From: an uncultured Rhodocyclaceae bacterium
Lineage (GTDB): Bacteria; Pseudomonadota; Gammaproteobacteria; Burkholderiales; Rhodocyclaceae
Assembly: GCA_903950295.1 (NCBI GenBank)
Contig: CAJBAP010000330.1
Location: forward strand, 1 to 13,744
DNA length: 13,744 nucleotides
Reading direction: 5' to 3'
Under the pieces are notes generated by a model, which was given only the letters and a program-made list of their open reading frames with translations, ran no database searches and was not told the origin of the DNA. Made by a program: the position numbers and the translations under genes. Shown here piece by piece: positions 7,668 to 13,744 of the stretch (the first letter of the stretch is position 1; every line of letters begins with the position of its first letter).

Positions 7668-8591
7668 TCAGTCTCTCAGTTCGCGTCCGGTCAGCTTGAG
7701 AAACACATCCTCCAGGTTGGCGGGACGATGCAGAGTCTTGAGTTGCGGCCGCTCGGCCAGGTGGGCGAGCAGCGGTACGGCATCCTCGACATAACAGAAC
7801 GCGGTTTCGCCACTGACCTCGCAACGATGAGTGAAGGCAGCCGCCTCGTCGCGTGCCCAGCTATCGGCACCCTCGCCATAAACCTCGACCACCTGCGGCT
7901 CGATGCGCTCGGCGATCAGGGTGCGCGGCGTGCCCAGCGCGATCAGACGGCCGGCATCAACGATGGCGAGCCGGTTGCACAGGCGCTCGGCCTCGTCCAT
8001 GAAGTGCGTCGTCAGCAAAATCGTCTTGCCGGCGGCCAACAGACGTTTCAATCTATCCCAGATCAGATGGCGCGCCTGTGGGTCGAGGCCGGTGGTCGGC
8101 TCGTCGAGTACCAGCAGGTCGGGATCATTCACCAGTGCGCGCGCCAGCGTCAGGCGCCGTTTCATGCCACCGGAAAGCGTGCGCAGGTCGACGTTCTCCT
8201 TCCCTGCCAACCCGGCGAAGTCGAGCAGAGCGGGAATGCGGGTGCGAATGGCGCTATCCGCAAGGCCGAAATAGCGGCCATACACCAGCAGATTTTCGGT
8301 GACGGTGAAGTCGGGGTCGAGGTTGTCGAATTGCGGTACCACGCCGACATGCTCTCTTGCTTCGCGCCCACGCGCCGGCACCGGTTCGCCCAGCAGGGTG
8401 ATCGTGCCACTGTCGGGTGCGGTTAGCCCGAGGCAGCAGCGCAGCGTGGTGGTTTTGCCCGCGCCGTTGGGGCCAAGCAGACCGAAGCATTCGCCCCGTT
8501 CGAGGGAAAATGACAGACCGGCGACCGCCGGCTTGCCGTCATAGGCCTTGACCAGTTGATCGACAACCAGCGGCGATGCGGGGGTGTTTAT
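7668..8591 (-). CDS. NodI-type ABC transporter ATP-binding protein with a non-canonical start
   Basis: ATPase subunit of an ABC-2 exporter, partner of the permease at 5866-6642. Counting from an ATA at 8591 gives 307 residues, normal for NodI-type subunits. Motifs in order: Walker [10 protein letters not shown] at 40-48, Q-loop Q87, signature LSGGM at 139-143, Walker B LLVLDEP at 159-165 with D163/E164, D-loop GLD, and switch His at 196 ([10 protein letters not shown]). A C-terminal domain of about 90 residues follows. The frame has no ATG, GTG or TTG upstream of Walker A until far inside the chemoreceptor gene; the first GTG, at 8381, lies after Walker A and cannot be the functional start. 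The ATA at 8591 overlaps the chemoreceptor stop TAA and has AGGA seven bases upstream. A CTG at 8570 is a weaker alternative without a Shine-Dalgarno. The family is certain; the start is not. Confidence 0.88.
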   Translation of the reverse strand: MNTPASPLVVDQLVKAYDGKPAVAGLSFSLERGECFGLLGPNGAGKTTTLRCCLGLTAPDSGTITLLGEPVPARGREAREHVGVVPQFDNLDPDFTVTENLLVYGRYFGLADSAIRTRIPALLDFAGLAGKENVDLRTLSGGMKRRLTLARALVNDPDLLVLDEPTTGLDPQARHLIWDRLKRLLAAGKTILLTTHFMDEAERLCNRLAIVDAGRLIALGTPRTLIAERIEPQVVEVYGEGADSWARDEAAAFTHRCEVSGETAFCYVEDAVPLLAHLAERPQLKTLHRPANLEDVFLKLTGRELRD

Positions 8592-9790
8592 TTGGTGATC
8601 CTGAACTCGCCGACGCTGTGGTGCAGCGACTCGGCCACGCCGGCCATCGCCTCGGCACGGCCGGTGCCCTCGCCCACGGCATCGCGGATGCCGCCGATCA
8701 GGTCGGCGATGCGCCCGATGTTCTGCTCCACCTGGCGCACGCTGCCTTGCTGGCGATCGGTGGCCTGCGCGATCTCGTCGATCAGGCGTGTCACCTCATC
8801 CGAGCCGGCAACAATTTCATTCAGCGCACTGCCCGCTTCGCGTGCCATGCCGACCCCGGAAGCGGCAGTCTGGGCGCCCTGGCTGATCATGTCGACGGTC
8901 TGGTTGATGCTGTCATGGATGGCGGAAATCATCGTGCTGATCTCGCCGGTAGCGGTCGTGGTTCGTTCGGCGAGCTTTCTCACTTCGTCGGCAACCACGG
9001 CAAACCCGCGGCCTTGTTCGCCGGCGCGCGCCGCCTCGATGGCGGCGTTCAATGCCAGCAAATTGGTCTGGTCGGCAATGTCGTGGATGGTGCGCACGAT
9101 GGCGTCGATCTGCTGGCTTTGCGCGCGCAGGCCTTCGACTGCCTGGGAGGCCTCGCTGACGCGACTGCTGATCTCCTCCATGCCGGCGATGGTGGCTTGC
9201 ACGATGCGGCCACCCGCTGCCGCCTGCTCGGAAGCGGCACGGCCGCGGCTGGCGGTGGCATTGGCGTGCTGGGCAATGTCACCCACCGTACCGGCCATTT
9301 CGGTGACCGCACCCCGAATCCCATCCACCTGTTGCGATTGTTCGCGCAACTGGCCGGCGACGCCGTCGAAGAACACATGGATGTCGCGCGAGTCGCGACT
9401 CACGCTGTCGGAGAGTTGGCTCGTGTCACCGATCAGGGTCCGCAGATTGCCTGACATCGCGTTGAAGCTATCGACGATCTCGCCGATGGTATCGGCACTG
9501 CGCATGGAACAAGTGTGCGTCAAGTCCTTGTTCGAAATCTGATTGGCCACTTCGGCAATACGCCGCAGCTTGGTGAGCAGGATGGTATTCAGCAAATAGT
9601 AATTGGCCAAGCCGATCGATACGCCAGCCACCACGCAACCGGCGACGAACCAGGGCAGCATGCCGGGCTTCCACTCGACGAAGAAATTTGCATAGAAGGG
9701 GAAAACCAGTGCCACCCCGAGGCCGAAGCCGAGATAGGAAAGCAACAGATTACGCAGGATCGACGGCCCGCCAGCATGATTGGAGTTCAT
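8588..9790 (-). CDS. Methyl-accepting chemotaxis protein without a periplasmic sensor domain
   Basis: A chemoreceptor-type signalling protein of 400 residues. Two hydrophobic segments at about 12-37 and 45-70 are separated by only a few residues (VEWKPGMLP), so there is no external ligand-binding domain; sensing would have to occur in the membrane or cytoplasm. A HAMP-like linker spans about 71-124 and the MA signalling domain about 150-390. The highly conserved hairpin tip ([18 protein letters not shown]) is at 241-258, followed by [18 protein letters not shown]. No C-terminal CheR/CheB docking pentapeptide is seen; the protein ends EFRITK. The ATG at 9790 has GGGGA four bases upstream. The gene is first in a same-strand run with the ABC ATPase, whose likely start overlaps its stop, and is divergent from the EF-hand operon. 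Short transmembrane MCPs of this type can also serve non-chemotaxis roles such as surface or pilus signalling. Confidence 0.93.
   Translation of the reverse strand: MNSNHAGGPSILRNLLLSYLGFGLGVALVFPFYANFFVEWKPGMLPWFVAGCVVAGVSIGLANYYLLNTILLTKLRRIAEVANQISNKDLTHTCSMRSADTIGEIVDSFNAMSGNLRTLIGDTSQLSDSVSRDSRDIHVFFDGVAGQLREQSQQVDGIRGAVTEMAGTVGDIAQHANATASRGRAASEQAAAGGRIVQATIAGMEEISSRVSEASQAVEGLRAQSQQIDAIVRTIHDIADQTNLLALNAAIEAARAGEQGRGFAVVADEVRKLAERTTTATGEISTMISAIHDSINQTVDMISQGAQTAASGVGMAREAGSALNEIVAGSDEVTRLIDEIAQATDRQQGSVRQVEQNIGRIADLIGGIRDAVGEGTGRAEAMAGVAESLHHSVGEFRITK
8599..8602 (-). promoter_or_regulatory. Ribosome binding site AGGA pointing to the ATA at 8591
   Basis: On the minus strand TCAGGA lies inside the last codons of the chemoreceptor gene, and its AGGA is seven bases before the ATA at 8591. 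Its position is that expected for an overlapping stop/start, which supports initiation of the ABC ATPase there. Confidence 0.45.
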
Positions 9791-9826
9791 GAAATCCCCA
9801 TTTGGATATTAGGTTTTGAACCAGCA

Positions 9827-9840
9827 AGCATACGCATGCT
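9827..9840. promoter_or_regulatory. Inverted repeat AGCAT-acgc-ATGCT in the divergent promoter region
   Basis: A perfect 5-base inverted repeat with a 4-base spacer, 37 bases upstream of the chemoreceptor start. With the TTCGTCA repeats beside it, it may be part of a shared control region for the two divergent operons. Significance is limited by the short arms. Confidence 0.25.
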
Positions 9841-9848
9841 GCACCACT

Positions 9849-9901
9849 TTCGTCAATATTCGTCAACATCTCGCGCCGGGGTAACATCGCATTTTTCGTC
9901 A
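9849..9901 (+). promoter_or_regulatory. Three TTCGTCA direct repeats in the 123-base divergent gap
   Basis: TTCGTCAA occurs at 9849-9856 and again at 9859-9866, exactly ten bases apart, and TTCGTCA recurs at 9895-9901, thirteen bases before the EF-hand gene start. Ten-base phasing places the first two on the same face of the helix, as in tandem response-regulator sites. The gap separates the chemoreceptor cluster (minus) from the EF-hand operon (plus). Regulator unknown. Confidence 0.4.
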
Positions 9902-9913
9902 CCAGCCTATCCC

Positions 9914-11791
9914 ATGACTGCCAAATCTCACACGCTTCACACTTGGCGCTTTTTCCGCGCCGGCGGCTTCGACCAGCCACGTATCGATACGTCCACTGAC
10001 CTGCTCGCCATCGGCGAGTTGGATCAGAAGCTCTGGGTTGCCCTTTCCTGCCCGGTGGCGGGGAGCGAATTTGATCGCCGCACCCTGGCGCTGATCGATA
10101 GCGATAACGACGGCCACATCCGCGCCCCCGAGCTGATTGCTGCCGTGCGCTGGGCGGGAGAGCGACTGATCGAAACCGCGGTACTAACGGGCAAGGCTGC
10201 CGGTGTGCCGGTATCGGCAATCCGCGCCGATGACGAAGAAGGTGCAAGCATTGCCGCCGCGGCGCGCGAGGTGTTGGCAGATAGTGGCGGCGATGTTGTC
10301 ACGGTCGAGGCTGCCAGCGCCGCGCAGGCGCGCTTTGCCGAGAAAGCGGTAGCGGTCTGGGAAACCGCTGGCGCAGCAGCCCAGCCACTGGGCGCGGATA
10401 CTGCTGTTGCCTATGAAAGTTTCCAGGCGGTTGCCGCCAAGGTTGACGACTTTTTCACGCGCTGCCGGCTGGCAGCTTTCGATGAGCGTGCCGCCGCGAT
10501 GCTCAATGCTTCTGAAGATGCGCTGAAGGCGCTTGCCGCCGGTGCGCTGGCGCCGACCGCAGACGCCGTTGCCGCCCTGCCCCTGGCAAAAGTCGGCGCT
10601 GGCGGGACGGCACTTCCCCTCATGGAGGGCGTCAATCCGGCCTGGTCGGACGCTCTTGTCACGTTGCGGGAAAGAGTCGTCACACCGTTCATCGGCGCCC
10701 GCGACACGCTTACCGCCGCCGACTGGCAGACATTGAAGGACCGGTTCGCGCCCTACGCCACGTGGCTGGCCGCCAAGCCGGATGCGGCAGCCATGGGCGA
10801 TGGCGTGCTGGCACTAGAGCGCCTGGCACGCTATTGCCGTGACCTCATGCCGCTCGCCAACAACTTCGTCGCTTTCAAGGATTTCTACACGCACCAGAGC
10901 CCGGCCATGTTCCAGATCGGCACGCTCTACCTCGATGGCCGCGCCTGCGAACTCACGGTCGCTGTCAACGATGCCGCCAAGCATGCCGCGCTCGCCGGGC
11001 TCTCGCGTCTCTGCCTGGTTTATTGCGACTGCAAGCGGGGTGCCGAGCAGCAGACCATCGCCGCCGCTTTCACCGCCGGCGACAGCGATCAGTTGATGGT
11101 CGGCCGCAACGGTGTGTTCTACGATCGTCAGGGCAATGACTGGGACGCCACGATCACCCGGATCGTCGATCATCCAATCAGCCTGCGGCAGGCCTTCTGG
11201 TCGCCCTACAAGAAACTGGCGCGGATGGTTGCCGAGCAGCTGCAGAAATTCGCCGCCAGCAAGGCCGGGGCGGTGGAGAGCAAGCTCGCCACAACCGCCG
11301 CCGGGGTGGGCAGCAAGATCGATACTTCCGCCAAAACGCCCCAGTCACCTGCGTTACCCGTGGCCCCTTTCGACGTCGGCAAGTTCGCCGGCATCTTCGC
11401 CGCCATCGGCCTGGCGGTTGGCGCGCTCGGTACGGCGCTGGCTTCCGTCGTCACTGGCCTGCTTGGCCTGCGCTTCTGGCAACTGCCGCTGGCCATCATT
11501 GGCCTGTTGCTACTGATCTCCGGGCCGGCGGTGGTGGTCGCCTGGTTCAAGTTGCATGCCCGCAACCTCGGACCGCTGCTCGACGCCAATGGCTGGGCGG
11601 TGAATGCCCGGGCGCGCATCAACATTCCCTTCGGCACCTCGCTGACACAACTGGCCACACTGCCGCTCAACGCCGAATGTTCGCTGATCGACCCCTACGC
11701 CGAAAAACCGGCGCCATGGAAAGGCATCATCATCGGCCTGTTCATCCTGGCCGGCATCCTGTTGGCGGGTCTGGCATTTGTAGCGCACTGA
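9914..11791 (+). CDS. EF-hand membrane protein of unknown function
   Basis: I do not recognise a named family. The 625-residue product begins MTAKSHTLHTWRFFRAGGFD and carries one canonical EF-hand calcium loop at 62-73 (DSDNDGHIRAPE, with Asp at positions 1, 3 and 5, Gly at 6, Ile at 8 and Glu at 12), early in a long soluble region of about 490 residues. Hydrophobic segments follow at about 492-515, 522-546 and 604-624, the last ending at the C terminus. The soluble part has no signal peptide and probably faces the cytoplasm. The frame stays open upstream to 9515, but that stretch is antisense to the chemoreceptor gene; the ATG at 9914 is the only start within the intergenic region that gives a sensible N terminus. 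No strong Shine-Dalgarno is seen. It is the first gene of a four-gene operon, 15 bases before gloC. Repeat copy C lies within it and encodes KVGAGGTA at about residues 226-233. Confidence 0.85.
   Translation: MTAKSHTLHTWRFFRAGGFDQPRIDTSTDLLAIGELDQKLWVALSCPVAGSEFDRRTLALIDSDNDGHIRAPELIAAVRWAGERLIETAVLTGKAAGVPVSAIRADDEEGASIAAAAREVLADSGGDVVTVEAASAAQARFAEKAVAVWETAGAAAQPLGADTAVAYESFQAVAAKVDDFFTRCRLAAFDERAAAMLNASEDALKALAAGALAPTADAVAALPLAKVGAGGTALPLMEGVNPAWSDALVTLRERVVTPFIGARDTLTAADWQTLKDRFAPYATWLAAKPDAAAMGDGVLALERLARYCRDLMPLANNFVAFKDFYTHQSPAMFQIGTLYLDGRACELTVAVNDAAKHAALAGLSRLCLVYCDCKRGAEQQTIAAAFTAGDSDQLMVGRNGVFYDRQGNDWDATITRIVDHPISLRQAFWSPYKKLARMVAEQLQKFAASKAGAVESKLATTAAGVGSKIDTSAKTPQSPALPVAPFDVGKFAGIFAAIGLAVGALGTALASVVTGLLGLRFWQLPLAIIGLLLLISGPAVVVAWFKLHARNLGPLLDANGWAVNARARINIPFGTSLTQLATLPLNAECSLIDPYAEKPAPWKGIIIGLFILAGILLAGLAFVAH
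10588..10610 (+). repeat. Dispersed 23-base repeat, exact copy C, inside the EF-hand gene
   Basis: Identical over 23 bases to the reverse complement of 5844-5866. The host reading frame translates it as KVGAGGTA within an Ala/Gly/Pro-rich, probably loop-like stretch (ALPLAKVGAGGTALPL), so insertion here may be tolerated by the protein. The frame is the same as that used for copy D in the ROK kinase gene. Confidence 0.85.
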
Positions 11792-11806
11792 GGTCGCCCG
11801 CAGATC

Positions 11807-12445
11807 ATGGAATACTTCATTCTCCCCGTTACCCCCTTCGCCCAAAATTGTTCGATTCTCTGGGATCCGGCTACCCGCCAGGCCGCCGTGGTCGATCCCG
11901 GTGGTGATGTCGACGCGATCGTCGATGTCATCAAGGCAAAAAATCTCAAGGCCGAGAAGATTCTGCTTACCCATGGTCACATCGACCATGTCGGTGGCAC
12001 CGCCGATCTTGCCGCGCGGCTGAACGTCCCGGTCGAAGGGCCGCAGCGCGAGGAAGCCTTCTGGCTCGACCAACTGCCCGAGCAGTGCCGCATGTTCGGT
12101 TTTCCCGCGACGTCGGCAATCACGCCCGACCGCTGGCTGGAAGACGGCGACACCGTCACGGTTGGCGGCCTGACGCTCGATGTGCTGCATACGCCTGGCC
12201 ATACGCCCGGCCACATCTGTTTCATCGACCAACCGGGCAAGCTTGCCATCGTTGGCGACGTGTTGTTCGCCGGCTCGATTGGCCGCACCGACTTTCCGCG
12301 CGGCAACCACGCCACCTTGATTCGCGCCATCCGCGAAAAACTTTTTCCGCTCGGCGATGACTTCGAGTTCATCCCCGGCCACGGGCCGATGTCCTCCTTC
12401 GGCGAGGAGCGACGCAACAATCCCTTCGTGGGCGATGATGCGTGA
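11807..12445 (+). CDS. gloC: Glyoxalase II-type MBL-fold hydrolase (GloC/YcbL)
   Basis: Hydrolyses S-lactoylglutathione to lactate and glutathione, the second step of methylglyoxal detoxification, in the cytoplasm. The 212 residues match E. coli GloC/YcbL (215 residues, recalled) in length and along the whole chain, from [11 protein letters not shown] at the start through [10 protein letters not shown] to IPGHGPMS and NPF near the end. Metal ligands of the MBL fold are visible: H56, H58, D60 and H61 (THGHIDH), H132 (GHTPGH), D151 (VGDVLFAG) and H192 (PGHGP). The short C terminus lacks the extra helical domain of GloB, which supports GloC over GloB. It starts 15 bases after the EF-hand gene; its stop TGA shares its last base with the ATG of the ROK kinase, so the two are translationally coupled. 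Only a weak GAGG is visible upstream. Confidence 0.93.
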   Translation: MEYFILPVTPFAQNCSILWDPATRQAAVVDPGGDVDAIVDVIKAKNLKAEKILLTHGHIDHVGGTADLAARLNVPVEGPQREEAFWLDQLPEQCRMFGFPATSAITPDRWLEDGDTVTVGGLTLDVLHTPGHTPGHICFIDQPGKLAIVGDVLFAGSIGRTDFPRGNHATLIRAIREKLFPLGDDFEFIPGHGPMSSFGEERRNNPFVGDDA

Positions 12446-13311
12446 TGCGTTTCGGTGTTGATCTCGGCGGCACGAAAATCGAGATCATCGCGCTGGCCGA
12501 TGATGGGCGCGAGTTACTGCGCGAGCGGGTAGCAACACCGCGCGGCGACTATGCGGGCACTGTTGCAACCATCGTCGGTTTGGTGAACGCCGCTGAACAA
12601 AAAGTCGGCGTGACCGAAGGAAATCCCCGTGGGACTGGCGGGACGGCAAGCGTTGGCGTGGGTATCCCGGGTGCCGAGTCACGGGTGACTGGACTCATCA
12701 AGAATGCCAATTCCACCTGGCTGATCGGCCAACCCCTGCGGGCCGACCTCGAGGTGGCGCTCGGGCGACCGGTGCGACTGGCCAACGATGCCAACTGTTT
12801 CGCGCTTTCGGAAGCGACCGATGGCGCGGCGGCAGGGGCGGCGGTGGTGTTCGGCGTGATCCTCGGCACCGGTGTCGGCGGCGGCATCGTGGTGAATGGC
12901 CAGGTTCTGCTCGGCGCAAATGCCATTGCCGGCGAATGGGGACACAATCCTTTGCCTGGTGCCGAACCGGTGCATCCGCCCTGCTACTGTGGTCGCAGCG
13001 GCTGCGTCGAGACTTTTCTTTCCGGCCCGGCGCTGGCGGCTGATGGTGGTGCCGAAAATGCAGCCGCCATGGCGCGCTATGAACAGCGGCTGGCACGGGC
13101 GCTGGCCCAAGTCATCAATATTCTCGACCCGGACGTGATCGTGCTGGGCGGTGGCCTCTCCAATCTCGACCGGCTGTATGATCGGGTGCCCCGGTTATGG
13201 GGTGAGCAGGTGTTTTCGGATGCGGTCGCGACGCGACTGGTGAAAAATCGTCATGGCGACTCTTCCGGCGTGCGCGGCGCAGCCTGGCTCTGGCCCAAAC
13301 AACAGGAGTAG
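12445..13311 (+). CDS. mak: ROK-family sugar kinase, fructokinase/mannokinase (Mak)-like
   Basis: Phosphorylates a hexose, most likely fructose or mannose, with ATP in the cytoplasm. The 288-residue product follows E. coli Mak from memory: [13 protein letters not shown] (ATP phosphate loop), [12 protein letters not shown] at 86-97, catalytic D115 in LANDANC, GTGVGGG at 141-147, the ROK zinc site H167 (EWGHNPLP) with C180, C182 and C187 ([11 protein letters not shown]), and [15 protein letters not shown] at 226-240, ending [14 protein letters not shown]. Two departures: about ten extra residues at 53-69 ([17 protein letters not shown]), encoded by a split copy of the dispersed repeat, and a region after [10 protein letters not shown] that is about 20 residues shorter than in E. 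coli Mak. Neither touches catalytic or zinc residues. The ATG at 12445 overlaps the gloC stop by one base; a GTG at 12442 is possible. Sugar specificity is inferred. Confidence 0.92.
   Translation: MRFGVDLGGTKIEIIALADDGRELLRERVATPRGDYAGTVATIVGLVNAAEQKVGVTEGNPRGTGGTASVGVGIPGAESRVTGLIKNANSTWLIGQPLRADLEVALGRPVRLANDANCFALSEATDGAAAGAAVVFGVILGTGVGGGIVVNGQVLLGANAIAGEWGHNPLPGAEPVHPPCYCGRSGCVETFLSGPALAADGGAENAAAMARYEQRLARALAQVINILDPDVIVLGGGLSNLDRLYDRVPRLWGEQVFSDAVATRLVKNRHGDSSGVRGAAWLWPKQQE
12600..12655 (+). repeat. Dispersed repeat copy D, split by 24 bases inside the ROK kinase gene
   Basis: AAAAGTCGGCG (12600-12610) and CTGGCGGGACGG (12635-12646) are the two halves of the 23-base repeat, separated by 24 bases (eight codons). 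Beyond the core, GCAAGCGTTG resembles the flank of copy B. Removing the 24 bases would give KVGAGGTAS, the same peptide and frame as copy C. Confidence 0.7.
13304..13308 (+). promoter_or_regulatory. Ribosome binding site AGGAG of the thioredoxin-fold gene
   Basis: AGGAG lies in the last codons of the ROK kinase gene, nine bases before the TTG at 13318, and is the best support for that non-ATG start. Confidence 0.5.
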
Positions 13312-13317
13312 AAAACC

Positions 13318-13680
13318 TTGCATTCCCATCATCCCCAACCTGATTACATCTTCGATGTCGATCTGGCCGGTTTCGAGACGGCCGTGCTCGAGGCTTCGCA
13401 AACCACACCCGTTATCGTCGATTTCTGGGCCGACTGGTGTCCGCCCTGTCGCGCGCTGACGCCGGTGCTGGAACGCGTGACGAACGCATTGGCCGGCAAG
13501 ATCAAGCTGGCCAAGATCGAGGTGGATGAGGGCGCTAACATGAAGCTGGCAGGCCGCTACGGCCTCAAGGGTTTCCCGACCGTGCTGCTGTTCATCGGCG
13601 GCGAGATCAAGGGACGTTTCTCTGGTGCGCGTGCCGAGCACTGGGTGAAGGACTTTCTGGTTGAGCACGGGGCAAGCTGA
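13318..13680 (+). CDS. Thioredoxin-fold protein with WCPPC active site
   Basis: A disulfide oxidoreductase of 120 residues, the size of a single thioredoxin domain. The fold markers are all present: VIVDFWADWCPPC at 32-44, with the redox cysteines C41 and C44, and the cis-proline loop GFPTVLLF with P87, then GG at 94-95. No signal peptide or membrane segment, so a cytoplasmic role is expected. The active site CPPC differs from the CGPC of classical thioredoxins; the residues between the cysteines set the redox potential, so it may be a weaker reductant than TrxA or serve a dedicated partner. The start is TTG at 13318 with AGGAG nine bases upstream; the first ATG in frame falls after the active site. 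Six bases separate it from the ROK kinase stop, so it ends the four-gene operon. The N-terminal HSHH run may bind metal but is short. Confidence 0.9.
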   Translation: MHSHHPQPDYIFDVDLAGFETAVLEASQTTPVIVDFWADWCPPCRALTPVLERVTNALAGKIKLAKIEVDEGANMKLAGRYGLKGFPTVLLFIGGEIKGRFSGARAEHWVKDFLVEHGAS

Positions 13681-13709
13681 GGGCAATATGAATGCCCCCA
13701 TTCCCCCAG

Positions 13710-13729
13710 CCCCCTTCCCATGAAGGGGG
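13710..13729 (+). terminator. GC-rich hairpin CCCCCTTC-CCAT-GAAGGGGG after the thioredoxin-fold gene
   Basis: An 8-base perfect stem with a 4-base loop, 30 bases after the operon's last stop codon. Only ACTTTG follows instead of a real T-run, so it is either an imperfect intrinsic terminator or a member of the dispersed CCCCTT/AAGGGG palindrome class also seen at 1061-1072. A weaker GGGCA/TGCCC pair precedes it at 13681-13697. Confidence 0.45.
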
Positions 13730-13744
13730 AGACTTTGTGATCAA

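Noticed and set aside
7712..7727. Possible fifth repeat copy (TTGGCGGGACGATGC)
   Set aside because: Only about ten contiguous bases match and they are explained by the conserved RPANLEDVF motif of the ABC ATPase.
7668..8381. Shorter ABC ATPase starting at GTG 8381
   Set aside because: This start would remove the Walker A motif, which is intact in the same frame upstream, so the gene must begin earlier despite the missing canonical start codon.
8556..9542. Plus-strand frames opposite the chemoreceptor gene
   Set aside because: The minus-strand product has the invariant chemoreceptor hairpin; the opposite frames only mirror its codon periodicity.
9515..9913. Upstream extension of the EF-hand reading frame
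   Set aside because: This stretch lies antisense to the chemoreceptor start and its promoter region, and adds residues with no conserved feature. The ATG at 9914 is the sensible start.
11510..12382. Minus-strand frame opposite the EF-hand 3' end and gloC
   Set aside because: It spans two real genes, one of which (gloC) is recognisable along its whole length.

Overview
The window is about 13.7 kb of GC-rich, densely packed bacterial chromosome. Its gene families, codon use and short intergenic GC-rich palindromes fit a betaproteobacterium, possibly Rhodocyclales-like; this placement is inferred from general impression, not from a marker gene. I see no rRNA, tRNA, CRISPR array, insertion sequence, integrase or phage gene. 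Most of the content is chromosomal housekeeping plus signalling.

Layout. (1) 1-1013, minus: the 5' two thirds of a phosphoglucomutase gene (pgm), cut by the window edge. (2) 1189-4037, plus: a two-gene unit made of a long alanine/glutamate-rich coiled-coil protein with a C-terminal membrane anchor, then a B12-binding-type radical SAM enzyme of unknown substrate. (3) 4111-5601, minus: a PAS-PAS-GGDEF diguanylate cyclase, convergent with the radical SAM gene. (4) 5866-9790, minus: a tight cluster of a methyl-accepting chemotaxis protein without an external sensor domain, a NodI-type ABC ATPase, a DHH/DHHA1 phosphoesterase and a NodJ-type ABC-2 permease. The DHH gene separates the two halves of the exporter. 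(5) 9914-13680, plus, divergent from (4): a four-gene operon of an EF-hand membrane protein of unknown function, a GloC-type glyoxalase II, a Mak-type ROK sugar kinase and a thioredoxin-fold protein with a WCPPC active site. The gaps inside this operon are 15, -1 and 6 bases.

How the genes may work together. Pgm and the ROK kinase both handle hexose phosphates, and GloC removes the hydrated thioester product of methylglyoxal detoxification, so sugar metabolism recurs at both ends. The diguanylate cyclase and chemoreceptor point to control of motility or surface life. The NodIJ-type exporter has no nodulation genes around it, so its cargo is unknown.

Three signals deserve attention. First, a 23-base sequence occurs exactly twice in opposite orientation (5844-5866 and 10588-10610), with a degenerate copy at 4039-4061 and a copy split by 24 bases inside the ROK kinase gene (12600-12655). 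Both coding copies read through the repeat in the same frame and yield the peptide KVGAGGTA or its interrupted form. This looks like a small dispersed element that can be carried in-frame inside proteins. Second, the NodI-type ATPase has no ATG, GTG or TTG start before its Walker A motif; the best-placed initiator is an ATA overlapping the TAA stop of the chemoreceptor. Third, the radical SAM enzyme has a CX4CX2C cluster motif instead of the usual CX3CX2C and is coupled to the membrane-anchored coiled-coil protein.
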